From: a virus
IMG/VR virus record: IMGVR_UViG_3300046010_015054
Coordinates: 62,001 to 126,000 of that record
Reading direction: 5' to 3' (one strand)
DNA: 64,000 nucleotides
The notes beneath the pieces were generated by a model. It was given only the letters and a program-made list of their open reading frames with translations, had not been told where the DNA came from and ran no database searches. Of the stretch, positions 52,901 through 61,303 are shown piece after piece. Every line of letters begins with the position of its first letter. The first letter of the stretch is position 1. Made by a program: the position numbers and the translations under genes.

Positions 52901-54865
52901 TGAAGATCCGCTTGTTCCACTTGTACCAGATGAACCATCTGTACCAGAGGTACCAGAGGTACCAGAAGTGCCTGAAGAACCATCTGTTCCTGATGTTCCT
53001 GATGAACCATCTGTACCTGAGGTACCGCTTGTGCCCGAAGTACCATTTATACCACTTAAACCTGAAGAACCTGAGGTACCTGAAGTACCACCTGTACCAC
53101 TTGTACCAGAAGTACCACCGGTACCTGAAGTGCCACTTGTTCCTGAAGTTCCGGATTCACCACTTGAGCCTGATGTTCCAGATGTACCATTTACACCTGA
53201 TAATCCTGATGTGCCTGAGGTTCCTGAAGTACCTATACCTGAAGTTCCACTTGAACCACTTGTTCCAGAAGTGCCATCTATACCTGATGTACCTGAAGTA
53301 CCTGCTTCTCCTGAAGTGCCACTTGTACCCGAAGTACCATTAATCCCAGAAGTTCCTGATGAACCATCTGTACCTGAGGTACCACTAGTACCTGATTCTC
53401 CTGATGTGCCTGATGTTCCTGAAATTCCACTTGTACCTGAAGTACCAGATTCACCACTTGTTCCACTTGTACCAGATTCTCCAGAGGTACCTGAAGTACC
53501 AGACTCACCTGAAGTACCGGATGTACCTGAAATTCCTGATGTACCTGATGTACCCGAAGTACCTATACCAGAAGTGCCAGAAGTTCCTGATGAACCATCA
53601 GTACCTGAAGTGCCACTAGTACCTGATTCTCCTGATGTACCTGAAGTACCAGTTTCACCTGAAGTACCACTTGTGCCTGAAGTACCAGAAGATCCTGAGT
53701 CTCCTGAAGTGCCTCCTGTAATAGTTACTAATACTGCTGTACCTGATCCTGTTGATTCAACTTGTACACCACTACCAGTAAAGTAGAACGCACCGATATT
53801 GGTATCAACGAGTGAGCCCGTATAATAAATTGTAGTACCAATAGTAACGTTAACTTCTCCTGGATTACTGCCAGTTTCTGCAACTACACCTGATCCTGTA
53901 AAGTTAATTAGTGTAGCGTTTGTTGTTAAGACAAAATTTTCGTCTGAAATTGTAATAGCAGAACCTGCTCCTGAAGTACCTGAGGTACCGCTAGTACCAG
54001 TTTCACCTGAAGTACCACTTGTACCAGATGATCCTGAAGAGCCTATGCCTGAAGTACCTGAGGTACCACTTGTTCCTGAAGTTCCTTCACCTGATGTACC
54101 AGAAGTGCCACTTGTACCATTAATACCAGAAGTACCTGAAGTACCATCAGCACCCGAAGTACCACTTGTACCTGATGTGCCTACGCCTGAAGTGCCAGAT
54201 GAACCATCTGTACCTGAAGTACCACTTGTTCCTGATGTACCTACACCTGAAGTACCAGATGAACCATCTGTACCTGAAGTACCTGATGTGCCTGAAGAAC
54301 CGATACCTGAAGTACCGGAAGAACCATCTGTACCAGATGTTCCTGAAGTACCTGAAGAGCCTGTACCTGATGTACCTGAAGTACCATCTGTTCCAGATGT
54401 GCCGCTGGTACCTGATGTGCCTACACCTGAAGTACCTGAAGTGCCATCTGTACCTGAAGTACCTGATGTGCCTGAAGAACCGATACCTGAAGTACCACTT
54501 GTACCAGATGAACCATCTGTACCTGAAGTACCTGAAGAACCTATACCTGATGTACCTGAAGTACCACTTGTGCCTGAAGTTCCTGAAGAACCTGAAGAAC
54601 CTGAAGAACCAGAACCACCACCAGTACCAGTAATTGTAATAGTAGCACCATTTGAACCAGACGCTTCAACAAAAACCCCACTACCTGTAAAGTTTAATGT
54701 TGCAACATTTGATACAACTAATGAACTTGTGTAGTAAATATTAACTGCTCCACCTATACCGGAAGTACCTGAAGTACCTGAAGTGCCATCTGTGCCACTT
54801 CCTCCACCGGTTGACTGAAAACTCCCAATTGATATTTGGTCTAAAAATCTAGCGTTACTGGCCAT
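46937..54865 (-). CDS. Giant Ser/Thr-Gly repeat fibre protein (2642 aa)
   Basis: Glycine recurs every third residue for some 2,280 residues, with Thr/Ser in X and Ser (or Asp, Asn, Glu) in [13 protein letters not shown]. There is no Pro, Lys or Arg in the repeats. About 20 punctuation modules [10 protein letters not shown] divide it. Three beta modules with an FTGSGV core are inserted near the N-terminus (about 40-80 and 305-385). The C-terminal 200 residues form a fibre-tip-like domain: [54 protein letters not shown], familiar from T4-like phages. Probably an extremely long fibre; triple helix or polyglycine-type bundle is possible. Confidence 0.85.
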   Translation of the reverse strand: MASNARFLDQISIGSFQSTGGGSGTDGTSGTSGTSGIGGAVNIYYTSSLVVSNVATLNFTGSGVFVEASGSNGATITITGTGGGSGSSGSSGSSGTSGTSGTSGTSGIGSSGTSGTDGSSGTSGTSGIGSSGTSGTSGTDGTSGTSGVGTSGTSGTSGTDGTSGTSGTGSSGTSGTSGTDGSSGTSGIGSSGTSGTSGTDGSSGTSGVGTSGTSGTSGTDGSSGTSGVGTSGTSGTSGADGTSGTSGINGTSGTSGTSGEGTSGTSGTSGTSGIGSSGSSGTSGTSGETGTSGTSGTSGAGSAITISDENFVLTTNATLINFTGSGVVAETGSNPGEVNVTIGTTIYYTGSLVDTNIGAFYFTGSGVQVESTGSGTAVLVTITGGTSGDSGSSGTSGTSGTSGETGTSGTSGESGTSGTSGTDGSSGTSGTSGIGTSGTSGTSGISGTSGTSGESGTSGTSGESGTSGTSGESGTSGTSGISGTSGTSGESGTSGTSGTDGSSGTSGINGTSGTSGTSGEAGTSGTSGIDGTSGTSGSSGTSGIGTSGTSGTSGLSGVNGTSGTSGSSGESGTSGTSGTSGTGGTSGTSGTGGTSGTSGSSGLSGINGTSGTSGTSGTDGSSGTSGTDGSSGTSGTSGTSGTDGSSGTSGTSGSSGLSGINGTSGTSGTDGTSGTSGTDGSSGTSGTGGTSGTSGTDGTSGTSGSSGLSGINGTSGTSGTDGSSGTSGTDGSSGTSGTSGTSGSSGTSGTDGSSGTSGSSGLSGINGTSGTSGTSGTDGSSGTSGTDGSSGISGTSGTSGTDGSSGTSGTSGSSGLSGINGTSGTSGTDGSSGTSGTDGSSGTSGSSGTSGSSGTSGTDGSSGTSGSSGLSGINGTSGTSGTSGTDGSSGTSGTDGSSGTSGTSGSSGTSGTDGSSGTSGSSGLSGINGTSGTSGTSGTDGSSGTSGESGTSGSSGTSGTDGSSGTSGTSGSSGLSGINGTSGTSGSSGTSGTDGSSGTSGTDGSSGTSGTSGTDGSSGTSGSSGLSGINGTSGTSGTSGTDGSSGTSGESGTSGSSGTSGTDGSSGTSGTSGSSGLSGINGTSGTSGSSGTSGESGTSGTSGTDGSSGTSGTDGSSGTSGTSGSSGSSGTSGSSGSSGTSGTDGSSGTSGTDGSSGTSGTSGTSGTDGTSGTSGTSGSSGLSGINGTSGTSGSSGTSGTDGSSGTSGTSGSSGSSGTSGTDGSSGTSGSSGSSGTSGSSGSSGTSGSSGTSGTDGSSGTSGSSGTSGSSGTSGTDGSSGTSGTSGSSGLSGINGTSGTSGTSGSSGTDGSSGTSGTSGSSGSSGSSGTSGTDGSSGTSGSSGSSGTSGSSGSSGTSGSSGTSGTDGSSGTSGTSGSSGSSGTSGTSGSSGTSGSSGLSGINGTSGTSGTSGTDGSSGTSGSSGSSGSSGTSGTDGSSGTSGSSGSSGTSGSSGSSGTSGSSGTSGTDGSSGTSGSSGTSGSSGSSGTSGSSGTSGTSGSSGLSGINGTSGTSGTSGTDGSSGTSGSSGSSGSSGTSGTDGSSGTSGSSGSSGTSGSSGSSGTSGSSGTSGTDGSSGTSGTSGSSGSSGSSGTSGSSGTSGTSGSSGLSGINGTSGTSGSSGSSGTSGTDGSSGTSGTSGSSGSSGSSGSSGTSGSSGSSGTSGTSGTSGSSGSSGTSGTDGSSGTSGSSGSSGSSGTSGTSGSSGTSGSSGLSGINGTSGTSGTSGSSGSSGSSGTSGSSGTSGTSGSSGSSGSSGTSGSSGTSGSSGSSGSSGSSGTSGTDGSSGTSGSSGTSGSSGSSGTSGTSGSSGTSGSSGLSGINGTSGTSGTSGSSGSSGSSGTSGSSGSSGTSGTSGSSGSSGSSGSSGTSGSSGTSGTSGSSGSSGSSGTSGTSGSSGTSGTSGSSGSSGTSGTSGSSGLSGINGTSGTSGSSGTSGSSGSSGTSGSSGSSGTSGSSGTSGSSGSSGSSGSSGTSGTSGSSGTSGTSGSSGSSGSSGSSGTSGSSGTSGTSGSSGSSGSSGSSGTSGSSGTSGTSGSSGSSGSSGSSGTSGSSGTSGTSGSSGSSGSSGSSGTSGSSGLSGINGTSGTSGSSGSSGSSGSSGTSGTSGSSGTSGSSGSSGSSGSSGTSGSSGSSGTSGSSGSSGSSGSSGTSGSSGTSGTSGTSGSSGSSGSSGSSGSSGTSGSSGTSGTSGSSGSSGSSGSSGTSGSSGTSGSSGTSGSSGSSGSSGTSGSSGLSGINGTSGTSGSSGSSGSSGSSGTSGSSGSSGTSGSSGSSGSSGTSGSSGSSGTSGSSGSSGSSGSSGTSGSSGSSGTSGSSGSSGSSGSSGTSGSSGSSGTSGSSGSSGSSGSSGSSGTSGSSGTSGSSGTSGSSGSSGSSGSSGSSGTSGSSGLSGVNGTSGTSGSSGSSGIGISGTSGSSGTSGSSGSSGSSGTSGSSGSSGSSGTSGAATINNNTNNYVLTATGTAGLINGEANLTFTGTTLGVNGDISVQGGIDMNNTDVSNVRNITMDGTGNIDGAGTSNINNFNEINGNVKNFDIPHPSKEGWRLRYSVLEGPETGVYIRGKVEGDGVITLPDYWKDLVYHDSLSVQLTPIGKSCTHYVLSASVEQVVVACECGEVNAYYVVFAERKVDPKLIVEYPVKG
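47525..53715 (-). repeat. Main G-[TS]-S tandem repeat tract
   Basis: About 6.2 kb of 9-nt units. Toward the 3' (C-terminal) end, GSS units dominate; toward the 5' end, GTS and GTD. Ser codons TCA, TCT, AGT and AGC and all Gly codons alternate, so long exact DNA repeats are few. A smaller tract of the same kind lies at about 53965-54615, separated by beta modules. Confidence 0.9.
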
Positions 54866-54891
54866 TTTATACTTTCAATTATTATATATGT

Positions 54892-54900
54892 AATAAATAT
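54892..54900 (-). promoter_or_regulatory. Candidate late promoter motif before the giant fibre gene
   Basis: Sense-strand ATATTTATT, 26 nt before the ATG at 54865. Confidence 0.5.
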
Positions 54901-54912
54901 TTTTTATTTTTT

Positions 54913-55944
54913 CTAAATACCAAAATTTGTAGAATTATTTGTATTTGGTTCTATTCTTATTGTTGATAAATTAGGATCATCAGATGGTGCATTTGCAGAT
55001 CTAAATCTTGGATCTTGAGCATTATCTGCTGTTTCAGGAACATAAATTTCATTTGTATTTTTATCACTAATTTCCACATTAGGTAATAATTCAAATGGTG
55101 AAACATCAGTTTCAAGAGAAAAAATTAACTTACACTTATTATTAAATTTCTTTAAAGAAGCTAAGTCTTTTTGTACTGTGTCTGGGATTAGATATCCATA
55201 AAGTTTAATATCAAAAGAAGCACGAATTACTCTTTCGTCATTTTCTTTAATTTCAGTAGTTGTATTGAATTGATCAATACGAGCTTGAAACTGATATCTT
55301 GAAGGATTACCCCAGTATGAGTCTGAAGCGTATTCCATGGCTTCAACAATTTTATTTAATTGTTCCATGTAATAAGTATAAACTACACAAGAGTAGTTAA
55401 CAGTTACATAATCAGGAACTGTAACAGCATAAAATTGTTGTTCAGGAATTCTATTATTTAACACACCAAAATTTGAATAAAAATTTCGTGTATCATATTT
55501 TTTCTTCATTACAGCATATAAATTAGGATAATTTGCATCTAATTTATTAGCTATACTTCTATTTTTAATAATGTTATTTCTTTTAAACATTACCATAGGT
55601 GCCATAATAGCACCATTTTTATCCTTTAAATACCCATCTTTTAACATTGATTTCCATTTTTCAGGAGAACCATATATTACAGGAACTTCAATTCTGTTAC
55701 CATTTTGTATTACGTAAGGTTTAATTACATTTTGGAAATAATAAAGAATAGATTCATCTATATCTTGTAAACCTACAGTAAATGGTTTTACAGTATCACC
55801 TTCCCAACTTTGTTGAAGTGATCTGTTAGGCCCGTTAAAATTAGGATTTGCTAAATTAGGATCACCTAAAATAGCATTTTGCCCTGCATACTCATTGCTA
55901 AGTTGCTGTTGTGTTTTTGGAATAGGTTTTCTACTTTCGGGCAT
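54913..55944 (-). CDS. Tail terminator/sheath stabiliser (gp15-like, 343 aa)
   Basis: The segment IEVPVIYGSPEKWKSMLKDG, then IMAPMVMFKRNNI, resembles T4 gp15, which starts with a VPITYASxEHF-type strand and caps the tail. YVTVNYSCVVYTYYMEQLNK, IVEAMEYASDSYWG and VIRASFDIKLYGYLIPDTVQ continue the family pattern. N- and C-terminal tails are Asn/Pro-rich. At 343 aa it is longer than T4 gp15 (272 aa). The gp14- and gp13-like genes lie immediately upstream with 1-base overlaps, giving the neck order 13-14-15. Confidence 0.72.
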   Translation of the reverse strand: MPESRKPIPKTQQQLSNEYAGQNAILGDPNLANPNFNGPNRSLQQSWEGDTVKPFTVGLQDIDESILYYFQNVIKPYVIQNGNRIEVPVIYGSPEKWKSMLKDGYLKDKNGAIMAPMVMFKRNNIIKNRSIANKLDANYPNLYAVMKKKYDTRNFYSNFGVLNNRIPEQQFYAVTVPDYVTVNYSCVVYTYYMEQLNKIVEAMEYASDSYWGNPSRYQFQARIDQFNTTTEIKENDERVIRASFDIKLYGYLIPDTVQKDLASLKKFNNKCKLIFSLETDVSPFELLPNVEISDKNTNEIYVPETADNAQDPRFRSANAPSDDPNLSTIRIEPNTNNSTNFGI

Positions 55945-56507
55945 TACATTCTTTCTAAAGTTATACTTACTTTATCAGCCGGTACATAGTGAGTTTGACA
56001 AGCTACAGCTACGTTATATCCAAAATTTCCTAAACCAGGATTAAATCCTGGGGGTTGGGTGTCATTTGGATAGTCTGGGTTTTTACCTAAGAAATATTGA
56101 GTTTCCCAAGCTCTATCTACTTCATAATATGAATTTTGATAATAAATTATGTCACCTGGTTGAGGTACATAATTAGCTCCATAGATGTTTCCAAAATCGT
56201 AATTTCTGTTAAAATCATAAAATTTTTCAAGTAAATCATCTCTTAAAAATTGGAAGATAGGTTTCCAAGAAAAGTCCACACCAAAATCACTAACAGGATT
56301 TTGTGATTCAGGTATATCAATAATACAATATAATAATACAGGACCTATATAAAATTTTTCTTGAGAAGCTTCGCCATAAATGTTTGAATTAGTTTGGCTA
56401 GGTCTATATTTGTAAAAAGCTGCTTGTTGAGATATAATATTACCCATCAACTCTCGGTTGATGTGTCTAAACATACTTATATCTCTTTTTTCTCCAAATA
56501 AAGCCAT
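55944..56507 (-). CDS. Neck protein (gp14-like, 187 aa)
   Basis: Opens ALFGEKRDISMFRHINRELM, then IISQQAAFYKYRPS and IYGEASQEKFYIGPV; later QPGDIIYYQNSYYEVDRAW and TQYFLGKNPDYP match the GDLIYF...LFEI...FYQLGQN stretch of T4 gp14. The family completes the head and joins it to the tail. It overlaps both flanking neck genes by a single base. The T4 protein is longer (256 aa), so this is a trimmed version. Confidence 0.72.
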   Translation of the reverse strand: MALFGEKRDISMFRHINRELMGNIISQQAAFYKYRPSQTNSNIYGEASQEKFYIGPVLLYCIIDIPESQNPVSDFGVDFSWKPIFQFLRDDLLEKFYDFNRNYDFGNIYGANYVPQPGDIIYYQNSYYEVDRAWETQYFLGKNPDYPNDTQPPGFNPGLGNFGYNVAVACQTHYVPADKVSITLERM

Positions 56508-57727
56508 TATCCTATATAAATTGTCATTGGAACATTATTTAATTCTGATTTAGCGAATTCTGCTTCATCTTTTCTTCTTTCAAGACGTGCTTTACGAGAA
56601 GTTTCATCAAAATATTCTCTTAAACGAGCTATTAATTTATCTTTTTCGTCTTTAGCAGCAGCAATTAAATCACCACCATTAAGTGTTACAGCTGCTCCTG
56701 GGATAGGGATTTGGGAATATTTATTTCTTACATATCCCAACATTTCTTTAGCTTGAGCTAAAGTATATTCAAATATCCAAGAACGACCTATAGAATTTAT
56801 TTGAGAATAAACTGGGTTATTGTAAGGCATGTTAGATACATTTGTAATATATCCTGAACCTGATGCTCCACTACCAGTTTGTATAGAGTCTAAATATCTT
56901 TCACTCTTAATAATATATTCAAACCAGAAATTTACTCCATCATCTGCTGGAGTAGGTACTGGGAATACTTTAAGTTTATTATTTATAAGTTCAAAGCTAT
57001 AAGCTGAGAATAAAATATCGTTTCCAAGTTCTACTTCTTGGATTGCTGCTACGTTGTATGATAAAGGTGTTACAAAGAAATTTGTACCGGCTCCATAACC
57101 AGCCACACCACCTAAACCACCAAAGAAAGAGCCCCAACCGGCACCTAAACCAATACCACCTCCGTAGTAATAGTCTGCAGATGCAGGTACACCTTGATAA
57201 AAAACTCTTTTAATTTCAAGCTCACTACCAGAAATACCTCGATCTTCAGCCCATTGATTTAAATCATATTCTTGTACACTACCTGTTAAAATAACAGATC
57301 CGCTATACCAAGTTACATTACCCCCGGTTCCGGCTTCAGCACCATATTGTTCTGAAACTCTAATAATATTACTATAGTTTGGGGTAATACTAGCATTTTG
57401 AAAAGTATCTGGTGCTTCTTCTAGGGTCATTCCCTCGAAGTTTACAAGATTCTCTCTAACTAAATAAGCATAAAGTTCATTACCATAAACTGTAACCGCC
57501 ATTTCAAAAGCAGTCCAAAAGTTTAAATCTTGTAATTCTACGTTTTCAATAGGCCATCCTAATCTTCTAGCACAGAAGTTTGTGACACTATTTGCATCAT
57601 TTTGGAATTGTACATCATTATCATAAAACCCAAAAGGGGTAGGAGAAGGATACACATTCGATTGTGAAGTGTATAAATTTAAAGATTCTGTGAAATTTGA
57701 GGAGCCACTATATATAGGGATATTCAT
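56507..57727 (-). CDS. Neck/head-completion protein (gp13-like, 406 aa)
   Basis: Pattern of the T4-like gp13 neck proteins: NFCARRLGWPIENVELQDLN, TAFEMAVTVYGNELYAYLV, NIIRVSEQYGAEAG, VQEYDLNQWAED, LEIKRVFYQGVPA and a helical C-terminus AQAKEMLGYVRNKYSQIPIP with DLIAAAKDEKDKLIARLREY. A Gly/Tyr-rich insert (about 190-220, YYYGGGIGLGAGWGSFFGGL) is unusual. The gene is the first of the neck unit and has a late-type motif 13 nt before its ATG. Confidence 0.68.
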   Translation of the reverse strand: MNIPIYSGSSNFTESLNLYTSQSNVYPSPTPFGFYDNDVQFQNDANSVTNFCARRLGWPIENVELQDLNFWTAFEMAVTVYGNELYAYLVRENLVNFEGMTLEEAPDTFQNASITPNYSNIIRVSEQYGAEAGTGGNVTWYSGSVILTGSVQEYDLNQWAEDRGISGSELEIKRVFYQGVPASADYYYGGGIGLGAGWGSFFGGLGGVAGYGAGTNFFVTPLSYNVAAIQEVELGNDILFSAYSFELINNKLKVFPVPTPADDGVNFWFEYIIKSERYLDSIQTGSGASGSGYITNVSNMPYNNPVYSQINSIGRSWIFEYTLAQAKEMLGYVRNKYSQIPIPGAAVTLNGGDLIAAAKDEKDKLIARLREYFDETSRKARLERRKDEAEFAKSELNNVPMTIYIG

Positions 57728-57740
57728 TCTGCCTTTTTGT

Positions 57741-57749
57741 TATAAATAT
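57741..57749 (-). promoter_or_regulatory. Candidate late promoter motif before the neck genes
   Basis: Sense-strand ATATTTATA, 13 nt before the ATG at 57727, in the 42 nt gap after phoH. Confidence 0.6.
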
Positions 57750-57769
57750 CAAAAAGACAATAAATCAAA

Positions 57770-58492
57770 CTATTTTCTTGAAGTTCCTGATGTACCTAAT
57801 TGTACACCTATTTCTTTAGCCTCTTCATAGTAATTAATTAAATCCCCAACAATAGGATCTCTATGGTTTTGCTTTAAAGTAATAGCCTCTAAATTTTTAA
57901 TTTTTCTAGCTCCTTTATATAAGAATCTAAACCCAGAATCTTTTTTGTTTTTAAGGTCTACTTGAATATCGTCACCACAGATAATCATTTTAGATCGTAA
58001 ACCTATACGGGTTACAATCATTTCCATTTGCTCGTGGGTAACGTTTTGAGCTTCGTCTACAATAACAACACTATCAAGAAAAGTCCTACCGCGCATAAAA
58101 GATAAGGGTACAATTTCAAGAGATCCATCTTCGATAAGTTTTTCGACTTTGGTTTTATCATATAAGGCATACATGTTTTGGTAAATTGGTTGAATCCAGG
58201 GATCCATCTTTTCTCTTAGATCTCCTGGTAGAAAACCTATTTCTTCTTTTGAAACTGTTGGACGTGTAATGATAATTTTATCTACCTCTCTCATAAATAA
58301 TTTTTCGAGGGCAATTTGACACGCTAACAATGTTTTACCTGAACCGGCTGCTCCAGCTAATAATGTAACTGTACTTTGAAGTATTTTTGCTTTAGCTTCT
58401 TTTTGTTCTTGGTTTAATTCTATTTTAAATTTTATTGGGTTTTTTGGTTTACGTTTTTCTTTGAAAATATCTTCGTTAGATGTTGTATCCAT
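57770..58492 (-). CDS. phoH: PhoH-like ATPase
   Basis: RecA-like P-loop protein with Walker A AGAAGSGKT (47-55), IIITRPTVSKEEIGFLPGDL, PLSFMRGRTFLDSVVIVDEA (Walker B with DEAQN), ICGDDIQVDL and LKQNHRDPIV. The 240 aa length is a bare PhoH ATPase domain. Its role is unsettled; PhoH proteins are linked to RNA metabolism or phosphate stress and are common in marine and other phages. The C-terminus ends LGTSGTSRK, echoing the fibre repeats. The start overlaps the PSD-like gene by 17 nt. Confidence 0.9.
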   Translation of the reverse strand: MDTTSNEDIFKEKRKPKNPIKFKIELNQEQKEAKAKILQSTVTLLAGAAGSGKTLLACQIALEKLFMREVDKIIITRPTVSKEEIGFLPGDLREKMDPWIQPIYQNMYALYDKTKVEKLIEDGSLEIVPLSFMRGRTFLDSVVIVDEAQNVTHEQMEMIVTRIGLRSKMIICGDDIQVDLKNKKDSGFRFLYKGARKIKNLEAITLKQNHRDPIVGDLINYYEEAKEIGVQLGTSGTSRK

Positions 58493-59210
58493 TTTTAAAA
58501 TTTATTTTTACTAGCTTATCTAAACCAGCATTTACGTGCATTGTATCTTCTAAAACTAATTCAAAGTCAAAACGTTCATCCAAAGGTAGAACTAAATCAA
58601 CTTGAGACCCCCATCTAATTAATGAGAATCTTTCATTTTGGGCAAACACATCATATTGTTTGTTTGTAAAAGGAGCTATAACATTTACATCCTCATCTGC
58701 GATTTGTACTAAATGATATGAATAATCTAAAGATGGAACATAAATTTTGTTGTACATTCTTTCATTAAACTTTAAATAATCCATATTATTAGGATTAATT
58801 GCAGCATTAAGAATGTCTTTTTCAACCGCTAACATGGGTTTATTTGTGCTTTCAATTGGGTCTAACGGCTTATACGTTAATACTCCCCCATATGGTATGC
58901 GATTAATGTGAACGTCGTAGAACGACATAAAAATGCCTATAACTAAACTAGGTACGTTATAATCTTTATCACCTATAACATCCTGAAGTGTGTAGTTCAT
59001 ACCTTTAATTTCAACTACAGGCTCTGATGGGTCTGTAATAAATTTTTGGTAAAGAATTGTACCATCAGCAGGACTATAAAAATGTTCAAAATCTATATAG
59101 TTAGGACGTAACGGGTCTCTAAAGAAGAATACATTTGATAATTCTCCGATAGGTAGTTTAGATAGTTCTTCTACTTCACCATCTAACCAATCTTCTAAAT
59201 ATTGGGCCAT
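58476..59210 (-). CDS. psd: Phosphatidylserine decarboxylase-like protein
   Basis: Would form phosphatidylethanolamine from phosphatidylserine with a self-made pyruvoyl group. Visible: FFRDPLRPN, the SPADG motif with Asp49, VVEIKGMNYTLQDVIGDKDY, FMSFYDVHINRIPYGG with His101, VFAQNERFSLIRWGSQVDLV with Gly201-Ser202 as the expected cleavage site. Asp49, His101 and Ser202 match the Asp-His-Ser triad of the family. It is 244 aa, with no obvious membrane helix at the N-terminus. An overlapping TAATG start links it to the DDAH-like gene, suggesting shared expression in a lipid or host-metabolism module. Confidence 0.8.
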   Translation of the reverse strand: MAQYLEDWLDGEVEELSKLPIGELSNVFFFRDPLRPNYIDFEHFYSPADGTILYQKFITDPSEPVVEIKGMNYTLQDVIGDKDYNVPSLVIGIFMSFYDVHINRIPYGGVLTYKPLDPIESTNKPMLAVEKDILNAAINPNNMDYLKFNERMYNKIYVPSLDYSYHLVQIADEDVNVIAPFTNKQYDVFAQNERFSLIRWGSQVDLVLPLDERFDFELVLEDTMHVNAGLDKLVKINFKNGYNI

Positions 59211-60124
59211 TAAACTAAACTTTTAGTGTAATCTACGTAGTTAAGGTGCATTACCATACATGAAAGAAGAGCACCTGATTTCATATATTCTGAGATATTG
59301 AATATAATAGGCTCCATTCCCTCGTTAGCACAAATTTTTTCTAGTGATTCAATCTTATGTTTTTCACCATCATACAATTCGTCTGTACGCTTTAATTCAG
59401 AAATGTTAGATGCTGCGAGAACCATATTTCCTAATCTTACAGCGTTTGTAATACCACCATATGCGTCATCAATATCAATATCAATGACCTCAGTTACAGA
59501 TTCCATAGCTTTAATTTCTTTAGGAGTAAAGAGTTCAGTACAAACTAAAGTTTTATCTTTAGATAATGGGAAAATAGAACAATCTAAGTGATATAGATAT
59601 TCATCTACCATTTTAACGGGGATAATGTTCATATTAAATTGTTCAGCCATCCACTCATATGTTTTGATATCTGAACGAATTCCGTAACCACCAATGTAGA
59701 TATTATCGTGTAAGTATTTTAAATCTGCCTCGCCTTCCCATTTATGAGGACACATGTGAGTATTGTAACCCATTAAATCAAAAAATGGTTTACCTACTTT
59801 CTCTTCACCTTGTCTTGGTTCTGAGGTAAAGTTAGATAAGACTATATTGTTTGAATCTTTAATGTGGGGTAAATAAATGCCTAAATTAGCTACATATACT
59901 TGATCCTGGAAGTTACCAGCGCTTGGTAAAAGATAGGTTAAAGAAGCACCGGACATAAAATTATACAAGTCTAAAAATTGCTTGTAAGCTTTACCTCTAT
60001 TGATTTTTAAATCTTCAGCTTCTAGTTCTTGCATCCAAACATTGTTTGGATTCGAGGTATCGAGCGTAAACGGGAAATTCATTACATAACTTGGTACCTG
60101 CAATTGCGAGGGAGTTTCTTTCAT
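59210..60124 (-). CDS. Amidinotransferase/dimethylargininase-like (guanidino-modifying) enzyme
   Basis: Five-blade propeller family of arginine-modifying enzymes. Signs: FQDQVYVANLGIYLPH (substrate-binding Asp), VLSNFTSEPRQGEE, Glu130 in KWEGEAD, His179 in YLYHLDCSIFPL, and the catalytic Cys289 in SGALLSCMVMHLN near the C-terminus. That arrangement suits DDAH or a related amidinotransferase/deiminase; the substrate cannot be read. The 304 aa length is normal for DDAH-like proteins. It precedes the PSD-like gene by overlap and starts after a late-type motif. Confidence 0.75.
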   Translation of the reverse strand: MKETPSQLQVPSYVMNFPFTLDTSNPNNVWMQELEAEDLKINRGKAYKQFLDLYNFMSGASLTYLLPSAGNFQDQVYVANLGIYLPHIKDSNNIVLSNFTSEPRQGEEKVGKPFFDLMGYNTHMCPHKWEGEADLKYLHDNIYIGGYGIRSDIKTYEWMAEQFNMNIIPVKMVDEYLYHLDCSIFPLSKDKTLVCTELFTPKEIKAMESVTEVIDIDIDDAYGGITNAVRLGNMVLAASNISELKRTDELYDGEKHKIESLEKICANEGMEPIIFNISEYMKSGALLSCMVMHLNYVDYTKSLV

Positions 60125-60159
60125 TATAATACTTTTAAGTTATACTTACTTAGTTCCCC

Positions 60160-60168
60160 TATAAATAT
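60160..60168 (-). promoter_or_regulatory. Candidate late promoter motif before the amidinotransferase-like gene
   Basis: Sense-strand ATATTTATA, 35 nt before the ATG at 60124, just after the C1q-fibre terminator. Confidence 0.55.
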
Positions 60169-60188
60169 AGTAAGGGTACTTAGAGTAG

Positions 60189-60213
60189 AAAAAGGCCTAG
60201 AAAATTCTAGGCC
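60189..60213 (-). terminator. Terminator after the C1q-headed fibre gene
   Basis: 7-bp stem GGCCTAG/CTAGGCC, extendable by two A-T pairs, then five Ts on the minus strand (plus-strand As 60189-60193). It lies 23 nt after the stop at 60236. Confidence 0.75.
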
Positions 60214-60235
60214 CTTCTTTACAAATATTAAATTT

Positions 60236-61051
60236 TTATCCTATTCTACCAACAGTTAATATAACTGAAGGAACAGCAGGTCCTAAAGTAGGGGTTCCAT
60301 TATATAGAACAACAGCATTATTATCAGTGCCTGCCATTCTTAATTCATAATAATCTCCTGCTGAAGCTGAGAGATAAAAATTCCATGCAGCTACAGAGGA
60401 ATCATTAGATCCACCTCCTAAAGTAACTCCTGTATTACTATCATCAACATTATTTCCATTTTTTGCTAACCAAATATAAACTGTATTATTACTATTATTA
60501 GTTTTACTTAATTGAGCTGAAAATTGAAGATCATAGATTCCAGTATTAGCTATTTTAATTTGGGTTTTATCTGAGCCACTAATACTAATACCACTAGCAA
60601 AGTCTGTGGTACTATAAGACATTGAATAAACTGTATTAGTTACTGATAAAGATATAGATGCTGTATGATACGCTGATAGATAATAATTAGTAACCCCACT
60701 ACCACCTGAAGTTCCACTAGAACCTGATGTTCCTGAAGAACCTGAAGAACCAGATGTTCCACTTCCTGAAGTTCCACTAGTACCACTTGAACCGGACGTC
60801 CCTGAAATACCCGATGTTCCTGAAGTACCATTTATACCTGATGTACCTGAAGTGCCTGCAACTCCTGAAGTACCCGAAGAACCAGAAGTACCACTACCTG
60901 ATGTACCTGAGGTTCCACTAGTACCTGATGTTCCGGAAAGAAATTGTGAATATTCTACTTGTTTTGTGACACTATCTTGAACTACAACAAATAATTCATC
61001 TCCTACTAAAGGACCAGCTACAGGTAATTGAGATATAGGTAAATTAGGCAT
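60236..61051 (-). CDS. Short fibre: GTS stalk with C1q-like head (271 aa)
   Basis: An N-terminal attachment segment (MPNLPISQLPVAGPLVGDEL) leads to about 80 residues of GTS/GSS triplets with one GINGTSG module (about 38-120), then a C1q/TNF-like jelly roll: TQIKIANTGIYDLQFSAQLS, IWLAKNGNNVDDSNTGV, VAAWNFYLSASAGDYYELRM and PAVPSVILTV at the end. This is stalk plus trimeric head architecture, like C1q or BclA, but with a proline-free stalk as in the giant fibre. Probably a head or tail fibre for host or surface binding. It lies beside the capsid genes. Confidence 0.85.
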   Translation of the reverse strand: MPNLPISQLPVAGPLVGDELFVVVQDSVTKQVEYSQFLSGTSGTSGTSGTSGSGTSGSSGTSGVAGTSGTSGINGTSGTSGISGTSGSSGTSGTSGSGTSGSSGSSGTSGSSGTSGGSGVTNYYLSAYHTASISLSVTNTVYSMSYSTTDFASGISISGSDKTQIKIANTGIYDLQFSAQLSKTNNSNNTVYIWLAKNGNNVDDSNTGVTLGGGSNDSSVAAWNFYLSASAGDYYELRMAGTDNNAVVLYNGTPTLGPAVPSVILTVGRIG

Positions 61052-61053
61052 AA

Positions 61054-61299
61054 TTAAGTTATTATTATTTTGGAATTATCTTCTTGTAAAATATAAAATA
61101 AATTTTCTTGAAGCAAGAAATTTTCATCTTCGGTTAAATCAACATCTCCTTTATTTTGATACGTAATCCAATTTTGTCGAGCAATAGTTAATTCATATAA
61201 ATATTGATTATAATATTTTACCTGTTCATTTAAAGGTAATTTTTTTATATGTTCAAATTGAACAAATTGTGGCCATAATATTTCTTCAAAAATATTCAT
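61054..61299 (-). CDS. Hypothetical acidic protein (81 aa)
   Basis: I start at 61299 (MNIFEEILWPQFVQFEHIKK); the longer reading from 61356 would begin inside the capsid-gene terminator. The product is helical and rich in aromatic and acidic residues, with QVKYYNQYLYELTIARQNWI and a GDVDLTEDENFLLQENLFYI segment. No family is recognised. It lies 2 nt before the C1q-fibre gene and directly behind a late-type motif, 4 nt from its ATG. Confidence 0.65.
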   Translation of the reverse strand: MNIFEEILWPQFVQFEHIKKLPLNEQVKYYNQYLYELTIARQNWITYQNKGDVDLTEDENFLLQENLFYILQEDNSKIIIT

Positions 61300-61303
61300 A
61301 TAA

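Noticed and set aside
47499-53786. 2095-codon open frame on the plus strand across the giant fibre gene
   Set aside because: It is the antisense of the G-[TS]-S repeat: the limited codon set gives no stops in that frame, producing a Pro/Glu/Val repeat. The minus-strand gene has recognisable N- and C-terminal domains and the plus frame has none.
40670-54615. CRISPR array or non-coding satellite DNA
   Set aside because: The repeats are contiguous 9-nt codon triplets kept in frame, without unique spacers or palindromic repeats.
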